Origin: Actinomycetales bacterium
Lineage (GTDB): Bacteria > Actinomycetota > Actinomycetes > Actinomycetales > Dermatophilaceae
Reading direction: 5' to 3'
Length of the DNA stretch: 64,000 nucleotides
Assembly (NCBI GenBank): GCA_016710645.1
Contig: JADJVI010000016.1
Location: forward strand, 1 to 64,000
In this document: positions 8,868 through 17,662 of the stretch, in pieces
How positions within the stretch are numbered: position 1 is the first letter of the stretch
How the letters are laid out: each line of letters opens with the position of its first letter
The notes under the pieces: model-generated
Database searches by the model: none
Seen by the model: the letters and a program-made list of their open reading frames with translations, nothing else
What the model was told of the DNA's origin: nothing
Made by a program: the position numbers and the translations under genes

Positions 8868-9194
8868 TCAGTGCTCGGCGGCCTGGGGAGGCAACGCTGA
8901 AACCAGGGCGTGGTCCTTGGCGATGAGGCCGAGCTTGGCGGCGCCGCCGGGGCTGCCCAGGTCGTCGAAGAACTCGACATTGGCCTTGTAGTAGTCGGCC
9001 CACTCGGCCGGGACGTCGTCCTCGTAGTAGATCGCCTCGACCGGACACACCGGCTCACAGGCACCGCAGTCGACGCACTCGTCGGGGTGGATGTAGAGCA
9101 TCCGCTCGCCCTCGTAAATGCAGTCGACCGGGCACTCCTCGATGCAAGCCTTGTCCTTGACATCGACGCACGGCTGGGCGATGACGTAAGTCAT
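8868..9194 (-). CDS. fdxA: 7Fe ferredoxin
   Basis: 108-residue electron carrier with a [3Fe-4S] and a [4Fe-4S] cluster: CVDVKDKACIEECPVDC near the N-terminus and CVDCGACEPVCPVEAI at about residues 40-55. The ATG at 9194 has GGAGGA about 8 nt upstream. It is followed 12 nt later by dapC; fdxA-dapC linkage is common in actinomycetes. Confidence 0.95.
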   Translation of the reverse strand: MTYVIAQPCVDVKDKACIEECPVDCIYEGERMLYIHPDECVDCGACEPVCPVEAIYYEDDVPAEWADYYKANVEFFDDLGSPGGAAKLGLIAKDHALVSALPPQAAEH

Positions 9195-9234
9195 GAGTGG
9201 TCCTCCTGCGGACGCGGGGCGGTTCGGCCCTAGT

Positions 9235-10131
9235 ATGCCGCAGGTGGAGCACCTCGGGTTCTCTGGGCGCGCAGCGGATGCGCCTCCCGCTGCGTCGGCG
9301 GCCGACGTGCAACTCGCCGCCGTCGCGGCCGACGGCTGGCCGGCCATCGAGACCGAACCCCTCGGCCCGTGGCTGCTCCGAGCCAGCTACGGCTTCACCC
9401 TGCGCGGCAACTCGGTCCTGGTCACCGGCCGCCCTCAGGAGCACCTCCTCGAGGCGGTGAGTTCAATCGAGGCCTGGTATGCCGCCCGCGACCTGCCGCC
9501 GATCTTCTCCGTTCCGACCGACGCAGCGGGTGGCGTCATCGACCGGCCGCTGGCCGATCCGCTCGCCCACCGCGGCTATCGCTCCAGTGAGTGGATCATG
9601 ACGATGACCGCAGCCACCGAGCAGGTCCTGCGAGCCGGGCGGGAGCACTCGATCTGGGACTCGGCCACGCCAGTGCGGGTCGAGTCCGACCTGTCCCCTG
9701 ACTGGATGGCGGGGTTCGCGGCATACCGGCGGTTGCCGACCCCCAAGGTGGCCGAGGCGGTGCTCACCGGTTCCATGCGGCAGGTGTTCGTCTCGATCCC
9801 CGCTGCGCAGGCGCCTCGTCCCGGCGGGGTGGTGTCGGCCAATGCCAGCGTGCTCATCCCGGCCGCGCAACGCCCCCTGGCGATCGGACGGTTGGCGATG
9901 ACCCGCCGCTGGGGCGGGGTTCATGCCATGTGGGTGGCGCCGGAGCACCGCCGCAAAGGCCTGGCCACGCACGTCCTCACGACGATGGCGGCTCTGGCAC
10001 AGGAACGCGGCTGCGGCCGGCTCTATCTGCATGTTGAGGAGTCCAATACCGTTGCACGGCACCTGTATTCACGGTTTGGGTTCAGCGTGTACAACGGCTA
10101 CCGCTACCTCCAACGTCCGCCCGAGCACTAG
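9235..10131 (+). CDS. GNAT family N-acetyltransferase
   Basis: 298 residues. The C-terminal third is a GNAT domain: MWVAPEHRRKGLATHVL is motif A with the acetyl-CoA pyrophosphate loop, and YLHVEESNTVARHLYSRFGF is motif B. The N-terminal part is a degenerate second GNAT-like domain. A TAGTAT -10 box at 9231-9236 sits only 8 nt before an in-frame GTG at 9244, so a leaderless start at 9244 is an alternative to the ATG at 9235. Divergent from fdxA by 40 bp. Acceptor substrate unknown. Confidence 0.75.
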   Translation: MPQVEHLGFSGRAADAPPAASAADVQLAAVAADGWPAIETEPLGPWLLRASYGFTLRGNSVLVTGRPQEHLLEAVSSIEAWYAARDLPPIFSVPTDAAGGVIDRPLADPLAHRGYRSSEWIMTMTAATEQVLRAGREHSIWDSATPVRVESDLSPDWMAGFAAYRRLPTPKVAEAVLTGSMRQVFVSIPAAQAPRPGGVVSANASVLIPAAQRPLAIGRLAMTRRWGGVHAMWVAPEHRRKGLATHVLTTMAALAQERGCGRLYLHVEESNTVARHLYSRFGFSVYNGYRYLQRPPEH

Positions 10132-10152
10132 TCGGGGCTTAGCCTCGAACTA
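10128..10152. terminator. Imperfect stem-loop between convergent genes
   Basis: CTAGT and ACTAG arms with a partly paired GGGGC/GCCTC interior span the two stop codons of the GNAT gene (TAG 10129-10131) and the MshB-like gene (10150-10152). It could serve as a bidirectional terminator. Pairing is imperfect (8 of 11). Confidence 0.4.
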
Positions 10153-11064
10153 GTCGAAAAGACCTGCCTGCCAAGGCTTTCCGCATCCGATGAGCTCGTC
10201 GGTGACGACCCCGCGCTCGGCGAATCCTTCACGCCCCGACAGCCGGGCCGCGATGTTGTTGCTCAGCGTGTAGTAGCCGTCGAACACCGTGACCTGGGTC
10301 GCGTGCGCCCGCAGTCCGGCCGCTTGATCGGCCACCAGGTCCGGAGCCTCGACGACGTGAGTGACGGCGTGGTCGAGCACAACTGACACGGCATACGGCT
10401 CGGTCGTGCTGGGGATGTGCAATCCCGCGCCGGCGGGCACGTGCTGAGCCAGCCACTCGCGGTCCTGCCGCGCCCAACTCAGCGGCGTGACGATATCGAA
10501 CCGACGCTGCGGACGATCCCGCTCTGGCAGCCGACGCAGCGCGGCGAGGAGGACCTCGCGGGTGCGGATGTGGTCGGGATGGCCGTAGCCGCCATCCGGG
10601 TCATAGCTCACCACCAGGTCGGGCTGCGAGTCGGCGATGATCGCCGCCATTGCCTCGGCTGCCTCTCCGAGGTCGGCCCGCACCCAGGCCCGCGGATGCT
10701 CAGCGCTCGGCGTGCCTGCCATCCCGCTGTCCCGCCAGCGGGCGGGCGCGAGCGTGGCCGGGACACCCGGCATACTCCAGGCTTGGTCGCCGAGCACGGT
10801 ATGCCGTAGCACCGCACCCTCGCGGGCGGCACCCGCGAGCGCTGCCATCGCCGTGGACAACTCGCCACGGCGATGCGCCCAGATGGTGTCGTCACGGGCC
10901 GCGACCAGGTGAGACAGACCGGGCGGGATGACCTCGCCCTCGTCACCGAGCGTCGCGGTGATGAGGTCGACGTCGTGGCCGCGATGGAGGGCATCGGCGA
11001 TGGCCACGCCGGTCGCGAGGGTCTCGTCGTCGGGGTGGGCGTGGACGAACAGCAGCCGTCCCAC
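10150..11064 (-). CDS. mshB: MshB-like GlcNAc-inositol deacetylase (PIG-L family)
   Basis: 304-residue zinc deacetylase with the hallmark AHPDDE at residues 9-14 and a later HPDH metal motif (GGYGHPDH). By length and by the SYDPDGGYGHPDH segment it matches MshB, which deacetylates GlcNAc-Ins in mycothiol synthesis; a paralogous role such as mycothiol-conjugate amidase is less likely at this length. The GTG start directly follows the TAA of the upstream ABC ATPase gene, so translation is probably coupled to it. Confidence 0.85.
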   Translation of the reverse strand: MGRLLFVHAHPDDETLATGVAIADALHRGHDVDLITATLGDEGEVIPPGLSHLVAARDDTIWAHRRGELSTAMAALAGAAREGAVLRHTVLGDQAWSMPGVPATLAPARWRDSGMAGTPSAEHPRAWVRADLGEAAEAMAAIIADSQPDLVVSYDPDGGYGHPDHIRTREVLLAALRRLPERDRPQRRFDIVTPLSWARQDREWLAQHVPAGAGLHIPSTTEPYAVSVVLDHAVTHVVEAPDLVADQAAGLRAHATQVTVFDGYYTLSNNIAARLSGREGFAERGVVTDELIGCGKPWQAGLFD

Positions 11065-12186
11065 TTAGAGGACCTGGCGCTCCTCGGGGAAGTGACAGGC
11101 GACGAAGTGGTTGGGCGCAATCTCCGTGCGCACCGGCACCTCGGCTGCGCACTTCTCGACGGCCTTGGGGCAACGGGTGCGGAAGACGCAACCACTTGGC
11201 GGGTTCTGCGGGCTGGGCAGGTCACCCTTGAGCAGGATGCGTTCCTTCTTCTGACCCTTGTGCGGGTCAGGCACCGGCACCGCGGAGAGCAGCGCATGGG
11301 TGTAGGGGTGTCGCGGCTGCTCGTAGAGCTCGTCGCGGTCGGCCTCTTCCATGAGCTTGCCGAGGTACATGACGACGACACGGTCGGAAATGTGGCGAAC
11401 CACCGAGAGGTCGTGGGCAATGAAGACGTAGGAGAGCTGCTGCTCGGTCTGGATGTCTTCCAGCAGGTTGACGACCTGAGCCTGGATCGACACGTCCAGG
11501 GCCGACACCGGCTCGTCGCAGACGATGAGCTTGGGCCGCAGGGCGATGGCCCGGGCGACCCCGATGCGCTGGCGCTGACCACCGGAGAACTCATGCGGGT
11601 AGCGGTTGTAGTGCTCGGGGTTGAGACCGACGCGAGCCATGAGGTCCTGGACCGTCTTGCGGGTGCCTCCCTCGGGCTTGATGCCCTGGATCTCGAAGGG
11701 GGCTGCGATGATCGACCCGATGGTCTGGCGCGGGTTGAGCGATCCGTAGGGGTCCTGGAAGATCATCTGCATCTCGCGGCGCAGCATCCGCAGCTCGTTG
11801 CCGCTGACATGGGTGATGTCGCGACCTTCGAACTCGATCTTGCCGCTGGTCGGTTCGAGCAGCCGCAGCAGGGTGCGGCCGACCGTGGACTTGCCACAAC
11901 CTGACTCGCCCACGAGGCCCAGAGTCTGGCCCTTGCGCAGCTCGAAGGACACCCCGTCGACCGCGCGCACCGGGTTGTCCGGTCGCTTGACGAGCGTCTG
12001 CCGGAACTGCGGGAAGTGCTTGGTCAACTCGGTGAGGCGCAGCAAGGGCGGCCCGCCTGCCGCCTTGTCGGCCGCCGCGTCAGCGACCGTTCGTGCGGCC
12101 GCCGCAGATGCCGCGGTGATGGGCGCGTCGCTGGGCTGGGCCGACGACGAGGACGGCACCGATGCCTCGGGGGTGGGAGTGCTCAC
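11065..12186 (-). CDS. dppF: Oligopeptide/dipeptide ABC transporter ATPase (DppF/OppF type)
   Basis: 373 residues. Walker A GESGCGKST (93-101), signature FSGGQRQR, Walker B LIVCDEP and an H-loop (IAHDLSVV) are present. The C-terminal oligo/dipeptide extension with the Cys pattern CVFRTRCPKAVEKC is typical of OppF. The first 45 residues are an Ala/Ser/Pro-rich tail absent from most homologues. Second ATPase of the operon, 15 nt after dppD. Confidence 0.92.
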   Translation of the reverse strand: MSTPTPEASVPSSSSAQPSDAPITAASAAAARTVADAAADKAAGGPPLLRLTELTKHFPQFRQTLVKRPDNPVRAVDGVSFELRKGQTLGLVGESGCGKSTVGRTLLRLLEPTSGKIEFEGRDITHVSGNELRMLRREMQMIFQDPYGSLNPRQTIGSIIAAPFEIQGIKPEGGTRKTVQDLMARVGLNPEHYNRYPHEFSGGQRQRIGVARAIALRPKLIVCDEPVSALDVSIQAQVVNLLEDIQTEQQLSYVFIAHDLSVVRHISDRVVVMYLGKLMEEADRDELYEQPRHPYTHALLSAVPVPDPHKGQKKERILLKGDLPSPQNPPSGCVFRTRCPKAVEKCAAEVPVRTEIAPNHFVACHFPEERQVL

Positions 12187-12201
12187 GGATGGCCCTCTTT
12201 C

Positions 12202-13329
12202 TTACAGCCGCGGCTTGATGTCGGACTCGAAGATCTCGGCCCGGCGCGCCGTGGGGATGTGGCAGCGGACGAGATGATCAGGGCCACATTCGATGAGGTC
12301 GGGGACGATCGTCGAGCACGCCTGAGGCGGCGCCTCTCCCTGGTAGGCACACCGCGGGTGGAAGGCGCAACCGGGCGGGATGTTGATGAGCGAGGGCGGG
12401 TTGCCGGGCACCGGGTTGAGCCGCTCGGTGCGGGCCCGGTCCAGCCGCGGCATGGACGTGAGCAGACCCCAGCCGTAGGGGTGCTGCGGGCGATAGAAGA
12501 CCTCCTCGACCGGCCCGTGCTCGACGGCCTTGCCGCCATACATCACGAGGATCTCGTCGGCCATTTCGGCGACGACACCGAGGTCGTGGGTGATCATGAT
12601 GATGGCCGAGCCGAATTCGGCCTGCAGCTTGCGCATGAGGTCGAGGATCTGGGCCTGCACGGTGACGTCCAGGGCCGTGGTCGGCTCGTCGGCGATGAGC
12701 AGCGACGGGTCATTGGACAGCGCCATGGCGATCATGGCGCGCTGGCGCATACCGCCGGAGAACTCGTGCGGGTACTGGTCGACGCGCCGCGCCGGGCTGG
12801 GGATGCCGACCAGGCCGAGCAATTCGATCGCCCGGGTCTTGGCCTGGGCCTTGGACTGGTCGGGGTGGTGCACGCGGATGCCCTCGATGATCTGGGCGCC
12901 GACGGTGTAATAGGGGTGCATGGCCGAGAGCGGATCCTGGAAGATCATCGCCATCTTGTTGCCGCGCAGTTCACGCATCCGCTCGTCCGAGACGGTCATG
13001 AGATCTTCCCCGTCGAGCCAGATCTGACCCGAGGTCTGGGCCCGGGTGCGACGGTGCAAGCCGAGGATGGCCTGGCTGGTCACCGACTTACCGGAACCGG
13101 ACTCGCCGACGATGCCGATCGTCTGGCCTCGGTCGATCCGGAAGGACACGCCGTCGACCGCTTTGACGACACCGTCGTCGGTCGGGAAGTGCACCTTGAG
13201 TCCTCGGACATCGAGGTAGCCCGCGTCGGAGGGGGCCGTGGTCGTGGCCCCCTTCTCGGGTGCCGCAGCGCGGGAAGCGGCCGTCGTCGCGGACCGGTCC
13301 TGCGGCATACCTGTTGTGTGCTGTGCCAT
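12202..13329 (-). CDS. dppD: Oligopeptide/dipeptide ABC transporter ATPase (DppD/OppD type)
   Basis: 375 residues with Walker A GESGSGKS (75-82), signature FSGGMRQR, Walker B LLIADEPT and the C-terminal CAFHPRCAY cluster. A disordered N-terminal tail of about 38 residues precedes the domain. It pairs with DppF to drive import through the permeases DppB and DppC, and starts 10 nt after the dppB stop. Confidence 0.92.
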   Translation of the reverse strand: MAQHTTGMPQDRSATTAASRAAAPEKGATTTAPSDAGYLDVRGLKVHFPTDDGVVKAVDGVSFRIDRGQTIGIVGESGSGKSVTSQAILGLHRRTRAQTSGQIWLDGEDLMTVSDERMRELRGNKMAMIFQDPLSAMHPYYTVGAQIIEGIRVHHPDQSKAQAKTRAIELLGLVGIPSPARRVDQYPHEFSGGMRQRAMIAMALSNDPSLLIADEPTTALDVTVQAQILDLMRKLQAEFGSAIIMITHDLGVVAEMADEILVMYGGKAVEHGPVEEVFYRPQHPYGWGLLTSMPRLDRARTERLNPVPGNPPSLINIPPGCAFHPRCAYQGEAPPQACSTIVPDLIECGPDHLVRCHIPTARRAEIFESDIKPRL

Positions 13330-13339
13330 GTCCCCCGCC

Positions 13340-14353
13340 TCAGGTCAGCCGCACGCGCGGGTCGATGACGCCGTAGAGGATGTCTACGACGAGGTTGGCA
13401 ATGACGACGAACGTCGAGGCGACGATGACGATGCCGACGATGACCGGCAAGTCAGTGGTATCGATGGCTCTCACCGCCGTATAGCCCAGTCCTCGGAAGC
13501 CGAAGACTTGTTCGGTGATGACCGCGCCGCCGAGCAGACCACCGAGGTCCATACCGGCGGCGGTGACGATCGGGGTGAGGGCCGCGCGAAGGCCGTGCTT
13601 GCGAATGACGACGGATTCCTTGACGCCCTTGGCGCGGGCAGTGCGGATGTAGTCCTCGGACATCGTCTCGAGCATGTAGGCGCGAGTGAGTCGGACGTAG
13701 GACGCGGCAAAGACCATGGCCAGCGTGATGGCCGGCAGTGTCAGGGATTGCGCCCACGCCAGCGGATCCTCGGTGAGGGGCACAAAGCGTGGGATCTCGA
13801 CCAATTTCATCTTGATGGCGACGAAGGTCAGCAACAACAGACCGATGAAGAAGGTCGGCAGCGAGAAGCCGATGAGGGCCAGACCGACGATGACCCGGTC
13901 GAGCCATTTGCCTCGGTTGAGCGCGGCGATGATGCCGCCGCTCACCCCGACGATCATCCAGAGGACGAAGGCTGCGAGGGCGATCGATGCCGACACCGGC
14001 AGGGTGTCTTTGACGATCTCGGTGACCGACTTGTGGGCCATCACCGAGTAGCCCAGGCAGGGAGCCTGACACGTGGTGACGATCTCGGGCGAGGCAGCCT
14101 GCAGGGCCGGGTCGTCGGGGTACTTGCGGTCGACGAAGATGCCCTGGAGGAACTTGGCGTATTGCACGGCAAGGGGCTTGTCGTAGCCCAGGGCCTTGCG
14201 GTTGCCCTCGATGACGGCCGGCGTGCAGTTCTTGCCGCAGGTCAGTCGGGCGGGGTCTTCGGGCGCAGCGAAGAACAGCAGGAAGGTCGTCATGCTGATG
14301 ATGAGCAGCATCACGACGACCGAGATGAGCCTTCTGAGGATGTAGAAGAACAT
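13340..14353 (-). CDS. dppB: ABC transporter permease (DppB type)
   Basis: 337 residues with six predicted membrane segments; the first is within FFYILRRLISVVVMLL. A large external loop (about 32-100) contains two Cys pairs (TCGKNC, TCQAPC). The EAA coupling motif lies in EDYIRTARAKGVKESVVIRKHG. The ATG at 14353 gives the standard DppB N-terminus; an in-frame GTG about 30 nt upstream is possible. It is separated from the binding-protein gene by strong stem-loops. Confidence 0.9.
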   Translation of the reverse strand: MFFYILRRLISVVVMLLIISMTTFLLFFAAPEDPARLTCGKNCTPAVIEGNRKALGYDKPLAVQYAKFLQGIFVDRKYPDDPALQAASPEIVTTCQAPCLGYSVMAHKSVTEIVKDTLPVSASIALAAFVLWMIVGVSGGIIAALNRGKWLDRVIVGLALIGFSLPTFFIGLLLLTFVAIKMKLVEIPRFVPLTEDPLAWAQSLTLPAITLAMVFAASYVRLTRAYMLETMSEDYIRTARAKGVKESVVIRKHGLRAALTPIVTAAGMDLGGLLGGAVITEQVFGFRGLGYTAVRAIDTTDLPVIVGIVIVASTFVVIANLVVDILYGVIDPRVRLT

Positions 14354-14431
14354 TCGGGTCGACCCGGGTGTCCGGGCGGTCACCTGCCTTCCATGCGCGC
14401 GGGGTATCAGCCGGTGGCGGGCTGACAGTGG

Positions 14432-14479
14432 CGTGCTGTCTCGCCCACCCGATCGCTGATCGGGGGATGAGACAGCACG
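14432..14479. terminator. Stem-loop between binding protein and dppB
   Basis: 11-bp arms CGTGCTGTCTC (14432-14442) and GAGACAGCACG (14469-14479) enclose a second small palindrome, CCGATC-GCT-GATCGG (14449-14463). With the neighbouring hairpin at 14494 it forms a two-stem structure in the transcript after the binding-protein gene. Likely attenuator or 3'-end stabiliser. Confidence 0.6.
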
Positions 14480-14493
14480 AAGGTCGTGCGGGG

Positions 14494-14533
14494 GGGTGTG
14501 GGGTGCCGACGGATTCGTCGGCACCCCACACCC
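14494..14533. terminator. Strong 18-bp stem-loop after the binding-protein gene
   Basis: Perfect 18-bp arms (14494-14511 and 14516-14533; core GGTGTGGGGTGCCGACG) with loop GATT, about 70 nt past the stop of the lipoprotein gene on the minus strand. It very probably lowers read-through into dppB-dppD-dppF, so that binding protein is made in excess over the transporter. No T tract, as is common in actinomycetes. Confidence 0.8.
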
Positions 14534-14604
14534 GTTCACTGCTGGATCACCGCGAGATCGACACGTATGCCGTGTCGTTCCCGCAGTGGGTCACGCCGGT
14601 TGGC

Positions 14605-16329
14605 TTACTTGACCGCGATGTTCGCGAAGTCGACGTAGCCACCCATGAGGGAGTTGACCTCGAAGTTCTTGACGCTCGACCCGAAGGTGAAGGTGAACTT
14701 CTGGTTGATCAACGGGATGACGCCGACCTTCTTGACGATCATCGCGTCGATGGCGCCCCATGCCTTCTCGCGCTCAGCGGAGTCGGTGATGGTGTAGGCC
14801 TTGTCGATCGCCGCGTTGACCTCGGCGTCGTTGAAGTAGCCGTAGTCCTGGCCCGAGCCACCGGCGCTGATGTTGACGCGGCCGTCGAACAGCGGAGGCA
14901 GAACGGTCGAACCCGACGGCCAGTCAGCACCCCAGCCGGCCCAGAAGGCGTCCTTCGTGGCGTAGGCGGGGCTCTGGATGGTCGCGTAGTACTTCGCGGT
15001 CAGCGGCTCAAGCGTGACGTTGAAGCCAGCCTTGTCCCAGTCGGACTTGAGTGCCGCGAAGGCCTTGTCCGAGGTCGGACGCGAGCGGTAGACGACCGTG
15101 ATGTTGACCGGGGTCGCGATGCCGGCGTCGGTGAGGACCTTCTTGGCCGCTTCGGGGTCACCCTTGGACGGGGTGCCGAAGGGGTTCGAGTCCTGGTAGC
15201 ACGGGAGTTCCTTGTTGCACATGGCGTTGGTCGCCACGGCAACCTGCGAGCCACCGAGAGCCGTGATGTAAGCGTCCTTGTTGGTCGCCATCGCGAAGGC
15301 CTGGCGGGCCTTCTCATTGGTGAACGCGGCGCTCTTGACGTTGGGCTGGATGTAGTCCGTGTACGGCGAGGTCGGGTTGACCGTGCGCTTCATGACGTTG
15401 GCGTCAGCCGCGATCTGGGCGAGCTTGGCCGGCGGGGCCGAGCCCTGGGTCACCATGAACTTGTCGTTGCCCGAGTCAGCCAGCAGGCGCTCGTAGATGG
15501 TGTCACCCTGGACACCGAGGTCGTACTGGATGACGTCCGGGTAGGCCTTGCGGACCGTGTCGGTCTTCTCGTCCCAGTTCGGGTTGCGGACGAACTTGCC
15601 GCCCTTGTCCTTGTCGAAGGTGCCTTCGAGCTTGTACGGGCCGGAGGAGAAGATCGCGTAGTCGCTGGCCTCACCCTTGTCCATGTCGGCGCGGTACGGC
15701 GCGTAGGCCAGCAGACCGGCGGACGCGACGTTGAAGTCGGTCCAGGGGGTCTTGAACTTGATGGTGATCGTCTTGCCCTCACAGGAGACGGCCTTGTCGA
15801 ACTCGGCCTGGCCTTCCTTGGTGTAGGGGCCCTTGTAGACGGACGAGCCGTCAGCCGCCGACGGGACGTCGAGGAAGGTGATGATGTAGTTCGGGCCACC
15901 GGTGATGACGTCCTGGGCGAACGTGCGCGAGAGGCCGTACTTGACGTCCTCGCACTTGATGTCCTGGCCGTCTTCCCACTTCACGCCGTCCTTCAGCGTG
16001 AACTTCCACATCTTGCCGCCATCGGACATGGTGCCCGTGTCGGTCGCCAGGTCGGGAACAACCTTGGCGTCCTTGCCCGCGGTGTAGGTGGTCAGGCTGC
16101 GGTACATGACCCGGCTGGCGAACTCGATGTCCGCGCCGATGTAGATCCGCTGGGGGTCCCAGTGCTCCTGCGGACCGAGGTTGACCATGTAGATGGTTCC
16201 ACCCTTGGTGGCAGCGGCCGCGGAACTCGTGCTGGTGGCCGTGCTCCCTCCACTGCTGCACGCAGCCGCCGCGAGTGCGACCACCGCACCGAGGGCGACG
16301 CCGATCGCGCCCTTCTTCGTGCGCATCAT
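14605..16329 (-). CDS. Peptide-type ABC transporter substrate-binding lipoprotein 1
   Basis: 574-residue SBP_bac_5 family protein. A lipoprotein signal (VALGAVVALAAAAC, lipid-anchored Cys24) and a Ser/Thr/Ala linker lead into the two-lobed binding domain (about 45-560); its start GGTIYMVNLGPQEHWDP is typical. GGAG lies about 7 nt before the first of two ATGs. It contains no copy of the dispersed octamer, perhaps because it is highly expressed. Paralogue of the gene at 17663. Ligand probably oligopeptides. Confidence 0.9.
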   Translation of the reverse strand: MMRTKKGAIGVALGAVVALAAAACSSGGSTATSTSSAAAATKGGTIYMVNLGPQEHWDPQRIYIGADIEFASRVMYRSLTTYTAGKDAKVVPDLATDTGTMSDGGKMWKFTLKDGVKWEDGQDIKCEDVKYGLSRTFAQDVITGGPNYIITFLDVPSAADGSSVYKGPYTKEGQAEFDKAVSCEGKTITIKFKTPWTDFNVASAGLLAYAPYRADMDKGEASDYAIFSSGPYKLEGTFDKDKGGKFVRNPNWDEKTDTVRKAYPDVIQYDLGVQGDTIYERLLADSGNDKFMVTQGSAPPAKLAQIAADANVMKRTVNPTSPYTDYIQPNVKSAAFTNEKARQAFAMATNKDAYITALGGSQVAVATNAMCNKELPCYQDSNPFGTPSKGDPEAAKKVLTDAGIATPVNITVVYRSRPTSDKAFAALKSDWDKAGFNVTLEPLTAKYYATIQSPAYATKDAFWAGWGADWPSGSTVLPPLFDGRVNISAGGSGQDYGYFNDAEVNAAIDKAYTITDSAEREKAWGAIDAMIVKKVGVIPLINQKFTFTFGSSVKNFEVNSLMGGYVDFANIAVK

Positions 16330-16459
16330 GCAATCTCCTTGTGAGCGCTACCCGTCGCTGGCGCGACGGACTGAGCCGCAGCGGTTGCTGCGAGCTGTTC
16401 CACATCGATCCCGCATAAAGAATCGATGAGTGTGTGGGCCCTGCCCCAGGCGCCGCCGG

Positions 16460-17479
16460 TCACGACCGGTCGGCCTTGGGGTCGAGGGCATCCCGCAGGC
16501 CATCGCCGAGCAGGTTGAAGGCGAGCACGATGAGGAACACCGTGAGCCCCGGGAAGATGAAGTAGGCCGGGTCGGGGATGGCATAGGCCACCGAGTCGTT
16601 GAGGATCGCTCCGAGCGAGGCCGTGGGCGGGTTGATGCCGACGCCGAGGAAGCCCAGGGCTGCTTCGGCGGAGATGTTGGCCGGGAGGATCAGCGTTGTG
16701 TAGACGAGGATCGGGGCCCACAGGTGCGGCAGCAGTTCTTTGAAATAGATCCGGCCCGAGCGAGCCCCTAGCGAACGCGCTGCCTCGACGAACTCGCGTT
16801 CGCGCAGCGACAGCACCTGGCCGCGGATGATGCGGGCGAAGAACGGGTGACCGAAGAAGCCGAGGACGAGGGCCATGAAGGCGACCTTGGCCTTGTTGTC
16901 GGCCGACGAGATCCCCATGATCGAGGCGATCCGGCTCACCAGGACCGGTCCGAGCGAGAGCAGCATGAGGGTGCTCGGGAAGGACAGCACCAGGTCGAGG
17001 AAGCGGCTGATCAGCCAGTCCAGCCGCCCCTTGGAGAAGCCAGCGACCAGACCCAGGGTGACGCCGAGCACGACCGAGAGCAGGGTCGCGAGGATTGCCA
17101 CGGTCAGCGATGTGGTGATGCCGGTGACGATCCGCGAGAACAGGTCACGTCCGGTGCCCGGCTCGACGCCGAGCCAGTGCTGGGCCGAGATGCCTCCGGC
17201 GAACCCCTCCGGAAGCGATCCGAGGCCTTGGACCAGTTCCGGATTGAAGTCGTCAGGACGCAGCCAGCCGAGCTTGACCATGAGCGGCGAGGTGGCCGCG
17301 ACGACGACGATGAGCACCGAGAAGACGAACGCCGTCATGGTGATCTTGTCGCGCATCAGTCGACTGCGCACGATCTCCCACGGGGTGCGACCTTTGATGG
17401 CAACTGCCCCGTCTGTCGCGGAAACAGCGGCGTCCGGCGGCGGAGGCTGCACTTTTTCCGGTGCGGCGGGAGCGCTCAT
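16460..17479 (-). CDS. dppC: ABC transporter permease (DppC type)
   Basis: 339 residues. A cytoplasmic tail of about 45 residues, a first membrane segment (FVFSVLIVVVAAT), a long external loop, then five more segments and an EAA loop (FVEAARSLGARSGRIYFKELLPH). Partner of DppB. It is transcribed before binding-protein gene 1, so the permease genes are split around it, an unusual order. Confidence 0.9.
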   Translation of the reverse strand: MSAPAAPEKVQPPPPDAAVSATDGAVAIKGRTPWEIVRSRLMRDKITMTAFVFSVLIVVVAATSPLMVKLGWLRPDDFNPELVQGLGSLPEGFAGGISAQHWLGVEPGTGRDLFSRIVTGITTSLTVAILATLLSVVLGVTLGLVAGFSKGRLDWLISRFLDLVLSFPSTLMLLSLGPVLVSRIASIMGISSADNKAKVAFMALVLGFFGHPFFARIIRGQVLSLREREFVEAARSLGARSGRIYFKELLPHLWAPILVYTTLILPANISAEAALGFLGVGINPPTASLGAILNDSVAYAIPDPAYFIFPGLTVFLIVLAFNLLGDGLRDALDPKADRS

Positions 17480-17662
17480 CCGTGCCGTTCCTTTCCGTCG
17501 ACTCGTGGGGAGGTAGCTGTTCCGGGCACGTCGCTACGCGCCGGTAGACCGTGGCTCACCATAGCCCGACTGTCCACGCTGTGGAACGACCCGAGCGGCC
17601 TTGTTCTCCGGATCGTGATGCACCTGTGCCCTTTGGGGGGACCTGCGGGCCCTCTGGAGTGG

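Noticed and set aside
14368..16344. A 658-residue plus-strand frame opposite binding-protein gene 1
   Set aside because: Antisense shadow of a GC-rich gene; Val/Asp/Gly/Arg-rich with no domain, while the opposite strand has a lipoprotein signal and a full SBP domain.
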